DNA of 64,000 nucleotides, taken from contig CM064713.1 of NCBI GenBank assembly GCA_032717465.1, forward strand, positions 6,247,001-6,311,000, written 5' to 3'. The notes beneath the pieces were generated by a model, which had not been told where the DNA came from, ran no database searches, and worked only from the letters and a program-made list of their open reading frames with translations. This document shows, piece by piece, positions 54,468-64,000 of this stretch (positions within the stretch are counted from its first letter, which is position 1; every line of letters begins with the position of its first letter). The stretch is from Coenobita brevimanus (lineage: Eukaryota; Arthropoda; Malacostraca; Decapoda; Coenobitidae). A program made the translations under genes and the position numbers.

Positions 54468-56416
54468 TTTACCTAATTGTACTTACCTAATTGTGATATA
54501 CAGGAAATGACATACCCTCGTGGGGTCCCGTCTCTGTTTCTCAGTAAGTCAAATATAGCTTTAAACTCGTTTAAGTTTTTAGACTGGACAATCTCTTTGT
54601 CCAGGCTATTCCACAGGTCTATACATCTATAAGGAAAACTAGATTTCTTGATATCCTTCAAACAGCTTGGTTTCTTCAGTTTCATTCCATGTCGTCTTGT
54701 TGCTCTCTTATCCCATAAAAACTGATCTTCTTTGTCAATTTTACCTACTCCCACCATGGTCCTGAACACTGCAATCATGTCTCCTCCCTTTCTCCTTTCT
54801 TCTAAGGAAGGCAAATCCAGTTTTTCCAGCCTCTCTCTGTACGACAGATCTGCCAGACTGGGGACCATTTTGGTTGCTGTTCCCTGTATTCTCTCAGTCT
54901 TGTTTATATCTTTCTTTTTGTGTGTGGGAACCACACTACTGCTGCATATTCTAACCTGGGGCGAATCATGGCCATTATCAATTTTTTCATCATCTCTTCA
55001 TCCATATAATGAAATGCTACTCTTATATTAGTCAAGAGTTTATACATCTCTCTAACTGCCTTGTTAATGTGTCTCTCAGGTGACAAACTGTCCTGGACCA
55101 GCACTCCTATATCTTTCTCTTCTCTCGCTTTTGTGATTGGTTCATTACCCGTGAAATAATTCAATGATGGCCTCTTGGTACTTTTAACCATTTCCAAAAT
55201 TTAACATTTCTTTGCGTTAAATTTCATTTCCCACATCCGGCTCCAATCGTGTATCCTATCCAGATCCACCTGCAGCATTTTACAATCCTCCTCAACCTCT
55301 ACCTTCCTCAAGATCTTTGCATCATCAGCAAACAGACTTGCATAACCGTTCACTCCATCTACCATATCGTTTCCGTAAATCAGGAACATTACTGGTGCCA
55401 ACACCGAGCCCTGTGGGACTCCACTTGTTACTTTCCTCCATCCAGACATCCTATCCTTTATTACTGTCTTCACTTGTCTGTCTCTCAAAAAGTCTCTCAT
55501 CCATTTCAGGAGGTTCCCCTTCAGTCCTCCTATACGCTCTTGTGTCCACATTAGTCTCTTATGGGGTACCTTGTCGAAGGCCTTCTCCACATGTGAATAC
55601 ACACAATCCACCCAAAAGCCTCTCTCCTGTAGCACTTCAATCACTCTTGAGTAAAAGCTCAACAAGTTGGAAACACATGACCTTCCACTTCTAAATCCAA
55701 ACTGATTATCAGCCAAAATATTCATCTCTTTCAGATATTTTATCCATCTATCTTTCAGAATTCTTTCGTACAATTTTGCTACCATGCTGGTTAGGGACAC
55801 TGGTCTATAATTCAGGGGTTGTTCCCTGTTTCCTCCCTTATAAACTGGTACCACATTTCCCCTCTTCCATTCTTGAGGTACTTTCCCCTCTTCCAGGGAA
55901 CACACAAGTAAACTCTGAAACTTATCTGCCAGTTGTTTTCTGTATTCCTTCACTACCGAATCAGAGATTCCATCTGATCCAGGGGCTTTCCTTACATCTT
56001 GAGTTTCCAGTAATTCATATACTTCCTGTACTTCCACTTTTATATCTTTTATCACTACATTTCTAGTCACTCCCGCCCCTTCCACAAACTACTTTTCATT
56101 TGTGAAAACTGATTGGAAACATTTGTTCATTATTTCTGCTTGCATTGCTGCATCTTTATAGACCTCTCCTACTACTTTCAGTTTGGAGATTCCTTCCTTT
56201 TGTTTCAGTTTGCCATTCACAAATCTATAAAACAGTTTGGGTTCATCCTTACATTTGTCTCTTATACCTTTTTCAAAATTCCTTTCTTCCTCTCTACATA
56301 TTCTTGTGTATTCATTTCTGGTTCTTTTATACTCCTCCTCTGTTCTCTTGCTTTCTCTCTTTCTCCATTTGTTCCATGACATGTCTCTCTCTTTTTTTGC
56401 TATCATACACCTTCTA
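54468..56416 (-). pseudogene. CR1-like LINE A2, reverse-transcriptase and 3' part
   Basis: Reads leftward: RRCMIAKKERDMSWNKWRKR (about 56415), linker, DVRKAPGSDGISDSVVKEYR (about 55990), [74 protein letters not shown], active site GYASLFADDAKILRKV (about 55330). Then ITKAREEKDIGVLVQDSLSP, MIRPRLEYAAVVWFPHTKRK, RGTATKMVPSLADLSYRERL and the C-terminus SSFPYRCIDLWNSLDKEI. A 294-codon RT frame is intact. Two shifts and the E3 insertion break the whole. Confidence 0.9.
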
Positions 56417-56420
56417 TTAA

Positions 56421-58195
56421 CCCTTACACAGTGGGCATATTTCCCAATGTTTTGCATCTCCAGCGGTGTTATTCGGGCTCCGACAGACTCTCAAAAAATA
56501 TTTGCCAAAATTCAGTTATTATTCCTAGAATATTAAAATTAAATATGCTTATGGCACATACCTTCAGATTTCTCCTGGGATGTTTGTTGAGCCTTCCTCG
56601 ATTACCGTAGGACTTGTGGACACCTCTGAAGTTGGGTAACAAAGTCTCCACTTTACACTTCCCGACAACTCGTAATATGATTACCACAGCCAGATATTAA
56701 CACTATAAACACTACTCTATGATTATCAAGTAGTTTGGGATCCATACTCCAAATAAAAACCACTGTGAAAGCAATGAAAATTACGAGCGCGTATGATCTT
56801 CCCACTTGCGCTAGTTTGCTGTTGGTATTCTGTCATTTATTATTCATAAAACCCCTGACACTTTATATTTCTATTACTATATAACACTTATATATATCTA
56901 CAGTCTTTATCCATAAGTTTCCTTCAGTAGTATTAGTTTATTGTCACTGTAGGGATTCAATTTCTTTCAGTAAAATACATAGCATTCACTTTCTCGTCCT
57001 GTATACTAGCATTGAGAGTGAATGTCACTTTCACCTTCACTCTCATAACTCATAGTATTCAGACATGGTAGAGTGAAACTTTCACTTTCATTACTCCTAG
57101 GGTATATACTCGTATTCTTATAATACTACCCATTTACATTTCTATTTACGTTCTCTATTTTATTTACGTTATTTACATTCCTATTTTATTTACACTGTGT
57201 TATGCACTGTCACTTGAAGTAACTTATAAAACTATTTTCCACTGTTCACGTATATTTACATTCCTTACTTTCACTTGCTGTTTAAACATTATTTACACAT
57301 TATTTACAATTCCACTTGCATTGTTTTACTCAACAGAAAGATCGTAGTCACTCTTTTATCAATTGTCAGCCCTTTAACTCTTTCCACAAGAGGTTTAGTA
57401 GGGGGTAAAGGTCACAGGGCCCTTTGCATGGGGGTGAAAAGTCCCTGAAGTTAGCAAGAGCAAACAGACGTACGTTCACATTGGAAGATGAGAGTGAACT
57501 GATAAGGGTGGGGCCGGGGTGGTGGCCTACCTAGGGAAATGCATTACTGCCAACGTTAGCCTCTTGACAGCAGCTAATATATAGCAGTGAAATGATTGGC
57601 AGGAAATCTAGACAATACATTATAAATTAGGTAGTTCCAGGTGAATGTAAATATCACTTAGGCTTCTCCCTTCCCTCCTTACATGTATATTTATTATGAA
57701 AATAGATTATACGGCATATTTTAAGGGGAAATAAACAGTGAAAATTAGCGAACAAGTGCACGTGAGGTGTTGTCAGGTGATAATTAGCCAATTCCAGGTG
57801 TATGGCACTCTAACTTACCTTATTTCTTCCTTGTATATATATTATTTGGTATAAGAATATGGCATAGGGCTTATTTCAATGGATGAAATCAGTGAAAAAT
57901 TCCAAGGAAAATTTACTTAGCGTAGCACGGCCGGCGAGATGATAGGGTAATGGAGGGGGGGTAGGGAGGGAAGTCAAGAACGGGGAGAAATGGCTAAATT
58001 GTCAACAATGGATGGAAGTACAGATGAGATTAGGAGTGCTGACTAGTGTTGGACATTGGCAGTACTGATAGATGATTTAAGCCACCACTTGAAAGCCCGG
58101 GTGAATTCAAAATAAAACAGAATCATAAAAGTGACGCACCGCGGTATGATCCCTTGCTCCCAAGCGTCACGAAAGTGACGCCCGCGGTTAAGGGG
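56421..58195. mobile_element. TTAA element E3 (same family as E2) in LINE A2
   Basis: 1775 bp between TTAA at 56417-56420 and 58196-58199. Left end CCCTTACACAGTGGGC; right end, reverse complement, CCCCTTAACCGCGGGC. Homologous to E2 over its length but with one copy of the 180-bp block. LINE A2 coding sequence continues on both sides (KENRKMEWFN before, RRCMIAKKERD after, minus strand). No transposase. Confidence 0.9.
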
Positions 58196-58199
58196 TTAA

Positions 58200-58603
58200 A
58201 CCACTCCATTTTCCTGTTTTCTTTCTCACTTACTCTTGGCACAAATTTTTCCACTCCTGAATTATAGAAGCCTAGAAAAATATCACATTTCTTCTGTATC
58301 TCTCGATTCTCTGAATTTTCTCCAATCTGCATTTTCGAAAAATATTCTCAAACCTGTAAAGTCTGCTTTCCCAAAGTTGTATCTTCCCTGCCGATAAAGC
58401 TGGTATATTGGCTCCACGTTCCCTGTTATCATCTGGAACTCAATGACCACATGATCACTTTTTCCAAAAGGACACAGATATTCCAAATTCTATTACATTG
58501 GGTTCTTTGGTAAACAGTAAGTCTAGTCTTGCTGGTGTGTCCTCACCTCGGAACCATGTCTCTTCTTTGACCCATTGCGTCATCACATTGTTCACTGTTA
58601 TGT
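58200..58603 (-). pseudogene. CR1-like LINE A2, endonuclease 3' part and linker
   Basis: Reads leftward: ITVNNVMTQWVKEETWFRGE, PARLDLLFTKEPNVIEF, then GKSDHVVIEFQMITG (SDH catalytic motif, about 58465-58440) and IFENADWRKFRESRD. A small shift separates the parts. It is bounded by E4 on the right and E3 on the left. Confidence 0.85.
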
Positions 58604-58607
58604 TTAA

Positions 58608-59492
58608 CCCCTTCTTTACCGAAAATGTGTTTTGATGTACTCCCGTACATCGCCAGTAAACACCCGTGAGACACCGGAACCACTACCGTTGTATGCTGGT
58701 ACACCCTCTAATGAATGGCAGCTTATGGGCCTCAGGGTAGCCCGGTAAGGCTGTTTCTGAGGACCTCGTGTTAGCAACAGCTCTGTGTTTTGACGACAAA
58801 GACTGATGAAGTTCTGACGAATTCTGACATCATCAGATACGTCATGACTGAGTTGCGGTGGCACCAAAGCCTTGCTCACTCATCTGTGATGTAACCTCTT
58901 ATAGACCAATCATTATTTTATCTATAATTTCTACTACAGATATTGTACTATATTTTCTGCTGACATACAGCAAAATTTACATCCCTTGGCCTGCCTGAGA
59001 GAGTCAGTTACCACGCACTTGACCACGAGAGACGGTGTACAGGATATTTTTCTCTCATGGCATCTCTGGCAAATTCTGATAGTGACGAGTTTATTCCTCA
59101 TGAGGATACTTATTTAGATGTATCAGATGATGATGCAGCAGTGTCTGATGTGTCAGTAGATGACTGTGATCCTGAAAATGATAGCAAAGTTGATGTGAGT
59201 GAGGAAGGAGGAGGACAATAGTAGGGAGCTTAGTGACGCTGCACTCTCGGCAACAAGTGGGTCAAGGTCGCCATCACCATCACGTGTGTCCACATACTTC
59301 ATGCTTAGCTTACAAGGTAAATAAATAAGCCATCCATCTGTGCAGGACATTTTTTTCAAGCCAGTTTGTACAGTAGTTACCTGGGTAACAGTACTTTAGC
59401 ATACGATATGTAAACTTATATACTGTAATGATTTATTTAATAATATTTTTTTATTACCAACATCATGCTGGGTTTATGTGATCATCAGTATA

Positions 59493-59527
<35 letters not shown>

Positions 59528-59651
59528 TGAATAGTTTCGACGTGGCAAAAAATATACACTATCCCTCACACTACGGGAGGGGGAGCTATCAGGTCGGTAT
59601 GGGGGGTAAACATAATGTTTACATTTGGGGGAGGGGTCGGTAAAGAAGGGG
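58608..59651. mobile_element. TTAA element E4: internally deleted piggyBac-like element in LINE A2
   Basis: 1044 bp between TTAA at 58604-58607 and 59652-59655. Perfect inverted ends of at least 15 bp: CCCCTTCTTTACCGA and its exact reverse complement. It carries the start of a transposase-like frame (59057-59221) but none of the catalytic core, so it is a deletion derivative. An A run of about 33 lies at 59491-59524. Confidence 0.9.
59057..59221 (+). pseudogene. N-terminal remnant of a piggyBac-like transposase
   Basis: 54 codons, from ATG 59057 to TAG 59221, beginning MASLANSDSDEFIPHED and running on as an acidic D/S/E-rich stretch (DVSDDDAAVSDVSVDD). Acidic N-termini of this kind are usual in PGBD-type transposases. 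No other domain remains. It is placed about 450 bp inside the left end of E4, where a transposase start would be expected. Confidence 0.6.
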
Positions 59652-59655
59652 TTAA

Positions 59656-60130
59656 TAATGTAGTGCCCCACGAATCTTCACTGCCTCCTGAGTCCCATTC
59701 CTCCCAGTTCACCTCTTTACAACTGAAGTCACCCATTAAAATTATGTTGCTGCTTTTCTCAATCATTTTCTGTAAATAACTAGCCATGTATGACAACATT
59801 TCCTGGTATTCATCATCACTCCATGCTCTTGTCTGAGGGGGAACATACACTACTGCCATATCCGTCTTGCCATTCTCTCCAGTTTCTAATTTCATATTTA
59901 TCACTTCTGCCCTGCCTTCTCCCATTTCCACAGAATCTACATTCATGTTGTTCTTCACTGCTAACAATCACTCCTCCTCCCGTTTTTTCTTTTCTGTCTC
60001 TTCTCCACAGTTAGTATTTGCCATCTCCCATATGGACATCAATATCTTCTCTTAATTTGGTCTCTACAAAGCACATAACATCAGGTTCATGTACCCTCTA
60101 AAAATCGTTGATTTCTAGCCTTGCCGATAT
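59656..60130 (-). pseudogene. CR1-like LINE A2, endonuclease 5' part
   Basis: Reads leftward: NNMNVDSVEMGEGRAEVINM, GKTDMAVVYVPPQTRAWSDD, MIEKSSNIILMGDFSCKEVN (GDF intact), WEEWDSGGSEDSWG. Upstream frames with MGDGKYKLWRR-like sequence are shifted. It is cut at the TTAA where E4 sits, the same LINE position as E5 in A1. Confidence 0.85.
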
Positions 60131-60610
60131 TAAACCATCAACATTAGTATATGCCACCTTCCAATCATTTTTTGTTTTTTATACCCTCTTTTCTCCTTAT
60201 CTCCGCTGGTACCACATCCTTAATTTCTGATCCATGACTCTCCAGTAAAACACTGTCTTCTCTTCCTCCGTTCTCTGGTTGTTTTTTACCTTTGCTTCCC
60301 TCTTCCTTTATATTAGCTCTTTCTTCCTCATTTGCATCTCTCCTTATTCAAACATTTTTTAACCCTTCCTTGTCTGATAATTTCCATGTTCTACTGATAA
60401 TTTCGTTACTGTTCCCTGAGACTTGAACTTTACCTTCAATGGCCTTGCCCCTCCTTCCTCGTACTTTCCTAACCTAAACACCTCTTCAATCTCTTCTTGA
60501 GCTTCGTCGTTTTCCTCCATGACTACTGATATTATTTCTTTAACCTTACTCAGTTCTTCTCTTTCTCTTTCTGATCTTATTGTCATATGTTTTTCTTTAA
60601 CTCCTGAAAT
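60131..60610 (-). pseudogene. CR1-like LINE A2, ORF1 C-terminal part
   Basis: Frame 60586-60359 with EEIEEVFRLGKYEEGGARPL matches ORF1 of A1 almost exactly. Later parts (about 60350-60180) are shifted several times. It joins its coiled-coil half across the DNA element at 60613-61675. Confidence 0.8.
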
Positions 60611-60612
60611 TA

Positions 60613-61675
60613 CAGCAGGATCTCACCAATAACGATTTTGGGAATAACGGTAAGTTAGAATAGATACCCAGTTTCTATAATAACGTTTGGATTCACTTAA
60701 ATAACGATTATTTCGTGAATGCCAAGTTGTTATAGTGCAAATATGTCCATATAAAGATGAGGAATGAAACAGACAAACAAGAAAAGATGAAGGAAATCGC
60801 CAAAAATGTGAGCAGTAGCGAGGAGGAGATGGAGGATCCTCCCCTGACTCGCCCACTGCCATCCCCTCTACCTCCACTGCCCTACCTGACTCACAATCTG
60901 TCTCCCCCTCCACCTCCACAGCCCCACATGACTCACCTGCTCCACCTGGCATACCTGCAACCCCTAACATAATGACTGTTGCTGCATTCTGGAAGAAATG
61001 TAACATTCAACAGGCCGTACATTTCTTCGTCAATGCCTGGTATAATACAACATTGGCAACCATTAAACATGCCTGGTCAGCACTCCAGCCACAACTCAAG
61101 TCAGATTAGACAGAGAGAGAGCAGCCATCAGAATTAATGACTAATGATTGGACTTGTAAATCAGATTTCAAGAAAATACCAGAAACAGTATCACAATCGA
61201 GTGAATGCCCGCCATCAGTCACTCATCACTCACTCTCTTTCATAAAGCTAGCCAGCTGAGGAAGAATAACAGAGAAGGGTTGAGTAGATGATGACACTGA
61301 TGACACTGGGGACTTCTCTGAAGAATCTGGCTTCATGGGGTTTGATGAAGTGTTGATGGAAGTGGGTGACCCTGGCGTGAGAGGCAGGAGTGGGGACGAG
61401 GCCAGCAGGGGGTCAGGGGGTACGATGCAGTAGCATCCATGCACAAGCCTCGAAACAATCATCGTACCAAACACCTCATAACTCCATTAAGGTGAGTTTT
61501 ATATTACTCATGATGATTCAATAACTAATCTCAGGTGGGAAAAGTGGATAAAAGTCCTGGAGTAGTGGCACGAATAAACCCTTTATACATGTATTTTAAA
61601 GTCACGCAAATAACGTTTTCGCTAATAATGGCATTTTTCTCACACCAATTAGGCGTTATTGGTGAGATCCTACTG
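60613..61675. mobile_element. Pogo/Tigger-like element, internally deleted, in LINE A2 ORF1
   Basis: 1063 bp with 22-bp inverted ends: CAGCAGGATCTCACCAATAA at the left and, reversed, CAGTAGGATCTCACCAATAA at the right (one mismatch seen). Perfect TA duplication (60611-60612 and 61676-61677). The empty site is seen in LINE A1 near 40745. It contains a C-terminal remnant of a Tigger-type transposase. Confidence 0.9.
60972..61109 (+). pseudogene. C-terminal remnant of a Tigger/pogo (DDE_1-type) transposase
   Basis: 46 codons, including the stop, with MTVAAFWKKCNIQQAVHFF, then VNAWYNTTLATIKHAWSAL. The pattern AxxFxxxAWxxxxxxTIxxxW is what I know from the end of DDE_1 transposases of the Tigger/jerky group. 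The catalytic core is absent. An upstream frame (60757-60972), acidic then proline-rich, may be a linker remnant. Confidence 0.6.
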
Positions 61676-61677
61676 TA

Positions 61678-62276
61678 TTACACATTTTTTCTTATTTGCT
61701 ACATCCCTAACTAAAGAGTCTTTACTTCTCAGCACCCTAACCACTTCCCTCTCAACCTTTTCTTTGCTTTGTTGTTCTATAATCTCTTTCAAATTAACAT
61801 TCCTCTCTTCATGAATTTTCTTCCACCCCTGATGTTGGTCCTTGATTTCTTTAACGTGCTCATCCTGTATTCCTGATTTGGATTCATACTCATCTAGTTT
61901 GCTTTTCATCCTGTCTCTTTCTTCTTCCAACCTCTTATTCTCCCTCTCAAGCTGTTTTATTTCATTTGAGGCTGATTCATTGCTCACTTTTAATTCAGTA
62001 ACTTCTCTTTCTTGTTCGTCACTACGTGTACAAATTTTTTCCAGTTTATTTCACAGACTTTTGATCTCATTTTCCTGCTCTATGGTTCGTTCCTGTAACT
62101 CTTTAATTACTGCCCATACCTTTTTTATCTCCTGGATAATTCCCCTCCACTGTTTTCTCTACACCTGCTATTCTTGTTTGGTTCAACTTAATACTTCCAT
62201 TTCCCACGTCCTCTTCAGAGAAACCCTCGAACTCTCTCTCACCACTTGTAAACATAGCATCGTCCCTTTCCGCCAT
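61678..62276 (-). pseudogene. CR1-like LINE A2, ORF1 N-terminal coiled coil
   Basis: The probable ORF1 start is ATG at 62276 (MAERDDAMFTSGEREFEGFS). After shifts near 62140, the coiled-coil frame 61987-61670 has SNESASNEIKQLERENKRLE and QDEHVKEIKDQHQGWKKIHE. It matches A1 at 41054-40734 closely. Confidence 0.8.
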
Positions 62277-62478
62277 GACTGAACCATATGGATACTTTCT
62301 GTTTTCACTATATCGTGTTGTTTTTATGACAGAAACCGCAATTTTTTAACTACTGTCAGACAGGACCACCACTCACGCACTCATTAACACAATCACAAAT
62401 AGGCTGGTCTTCCTTTTATCGCTGATTCAGCGATTATTTCCCATGATCCAGGAAGAGCTCCGTCTCTGTCAATGACCT
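62277..62478 (-). mobile_element. CR1-like LINE A2, 5' untranslated end
   Basis: Shared with the 5' end of A1 (ATTCAGCGATTATTTCCC and CAGGAAGAGCTCCGTCTCTG). It shows that A2, spanning 62478-54468 on the minus strand, is a full-length copy apart from its three DNA-element insertions. Confidence 0.8.
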
Positions 62479-62496
62479 GTGTGTGTGTGTGTGTGT
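62479..62496. repeat. (GT)n tract between LINE A2 and LINE B3
   Basis: GT run joining the 5' end of A2 to the 3' end of B3. Confidence 0.85.
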
Positions 62497-63521
62497 TCTT
62501 ACCTAATTGTTCTTACCTAATTATATCTTTACAGGAATGAGTCAAGCTCGTACTGTCCCGTGTCTTAAAGCATATTTATCATACATATCCTTAAATTTGT
62601 GAATTGTTTTGGCACACACTATTTCATTTGGTAGTGCATTCCATTGATCAATTGCTCTGTTTGGGAAACTGAATTTCCTTACATCTTTATCACCTCTCTT
62701 CTTATGCAGTTTTTTGCAGTGTCCTCTTGCTGATGCTTCTCCATATGTTAAGTAATCATTTATGTCTATTTTCTCCTTCCCTGATATGCACTTATATAGC
62801 ATTATCATGTCACCTCTTTTCCTTCTCTCCTGTAGTGTTGGTAGGTTCAGTTTATTTAGTCTTTCTTCGTAGCTTAGGTCCCTTAAGCTTGGTATCCATC
62901 TTGTAGCGGCCCTTTGAACTTTTTCTATCTTGTCTATGTGTTTTTTGAGATGAGGACTCCAGACTACTGATGCATATTCCAGGGATGGTCTAATGAATGA
63001 TGTTATTATCCTTCTTAGCATGTCTTCATTTATGTATGTGAATGCTATTCTCATATTTGCAAGCAGTGTATACATGTTCCGTACCTTCTCGCTGATGTGG
63101 TCAGCCGGAGATAGTTTGTTATTGATAATCACACCTAGATCTTTCTCTCTTTCTGATGTGTGTAGGGTTTTATTTCCTAACTTATAATCCCAATCAGGTC
63201 TTTTTCCACTTTTACCAAACTTGATTACATGACACTTGTCCACACTGAATTCCATTTGCCATGTATTATTCCATTCATGAAGTTTATTTAATTCTTCTTG
63301 TAGCTCTTTACAAGAGTCATTGTTAGTAATTCTCCTTTGTATTTTTGCATCATCTGCAAACATATTCAGATAGCTCTCATTTCTAGTGTTACTGTTTATA
63401 TCATTTATATACACTAAAAAACATGATTGGTGCCAGCACTGAACCCTGTGGTACTCCACTAGTCACTTCTTTCCATGATGAGTAGTTTCCTCTTAGTACT
63501 GTTCTCATTTCTCTTTTTATG
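62497..63521 (-). pseudogene. CR1-like LINE B3, 5'-truncated, long intact C-terminal RT frame
   Basis: 305-codon uninterrupted frame 63459-62542, from just before the active site (NMFADDAKIQRRITNNDSCK) to the end (FPNRAIDQWNALPNEIVCAK ... GTVRA*). Upstream, [14 protein letters not shown] sequence is shifted by an extra A near 63418. The 5' end is truncated at 63521, inside the RT, at a (GT)n tract. The best-preserved B copy at the protein level over this part. Confidence 0.9.
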
Positions 63522-63522
63522 A

Positions 63523-63526
<4 letters not shown>

Positions 63527-63558
<32 letters not shown>
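63527..63558. repeat. (GT)n tract between LINE B3 and LINE A4
   Basis: The longest GT run here, separating truncated B3 from the 3' tail of A4. Confidence 0.88.
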
Positions 63559-63560
<2 letters not shown>

Positions 63561-64000
63561 CTAATTGTATTTACCTAATTGTGATATACAGGAAATGAGC
63601 TACGCTCGTGGGGTCCTGTCTCTGTTTCTCGATAAGTCAAATTTTGCTTTAAACTTATTTAAGTTTTTAGACTGGATGATCCTTTTGTCCAGGCTATTCC
63701 ACAGGTCTATACATCTATAAGGAAAACTATATTTCTTGATATCCTTCAAGCAGATTGGCTTCTTCAATTTCATTCCGTTTCCTCTGGTTACTCTCTTATC
63801 CCAGACAAACAGATCTTCTCTGCCATTTTTATCTACTACCATCATGGTCCTGAACACAGCAATCATGTCACCCCTCTCTCTCCTTTCCTCTATGGAAAGC
63901 AAATCCAGCTTTTCCAGCCTCTCTCTGTACAACAGATCTGCCAGACTGGGGACCGTCTTGTCTACTGTTCTTTGAATTCTCTCAATCTTCTTTATATATA
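63559..64000 (-). pseudogene. CR1-like LINE A4, 3' part, cut by the window edge
   Basis: Frame 63932-63600 (YRERLEKLDLLSIEERRERG, KYSFPYRCIDLWNSLDKRII, NRDRTPRA*) followed by the standard family A tail TAATTGTATTTACCTAATTG. The remaining 5' part lies beyond base 64000. Confidence 0.88.

Overview
The window reads as repeat-rich, intergenic or intronic DNA of an arthropod nuclear genome, most likely a decapod crustacean. That assignment is an inference. It rests on the LINE, SINE and TTAA-element types, on a short (AACCT)n stretch matching the arthropod TTAGG telomere unit, and on the absence of any bacterial gene organisation. Almost everything here is transposable-element sequence. The only candidate host feature is one possible exon at 18294-18566 on the minus strand.

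Region 1-14.2 kb is a three-layer nest. A plus-strand LINE reverse-transcriptase copy (1420-2500 and 13002-14180) is split by a TTAA-flanked DNA element (2501-12997). That element is itself split by a complete LTR retrotransposon of the Gypsy/errantivirus type (2946-12659), with two 551-bp LTRs that differ at five positions by eye, plus gag, pol and a full-length env-like fusion-protein frame. Gag and pol carry visible breaks; env does not. A Jockey-type LINE ORF1 with zinc knuckles runs off the left edge.

Region 14.2-29 kb holds a four-unit tandem repeat, a second decayed copy of the first LINE family, a tRNA-like SINE, the possible host exon, a decayed piggyBac transposase gene with a recognisable C-terminal cysteine-rich domain, and an RTE-like LINE interrupted by another LINE in the opposite orientation. 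Region 29.4-33.4 kb is bounded by perfect 26-bp terminal inverted repeats with TA duplications. Inside are several tandem-repeat arrays and no convincing gene.

Region 34.4-64 kb is the most striking part. Seven copies of two CR1-like LINE families (here called A and B) lie head to tail, all on the minus strand, in strict alternation A4-B3-A2-B2-A3-B1-A1 when read 5' to 3'. A (CA)n/(GT)n tract lies at nearly every junction. DNA elements are inserted into these LINEs: TTAA elements at 38.4-39.8, 50.1-52.1, 56.4-58.2 and 58.6-59.7 kb; pogo/Tigger-like elements at 41.3-42.1 and 60.6-61.7 kb; and a Jockey-like LINE at 34.8-37.5 kb. Intact sister copies supply the empty sites, so many boundaries can be placed to the base. 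No rRNA gene, CRISPR array or bacterial operon was seen.
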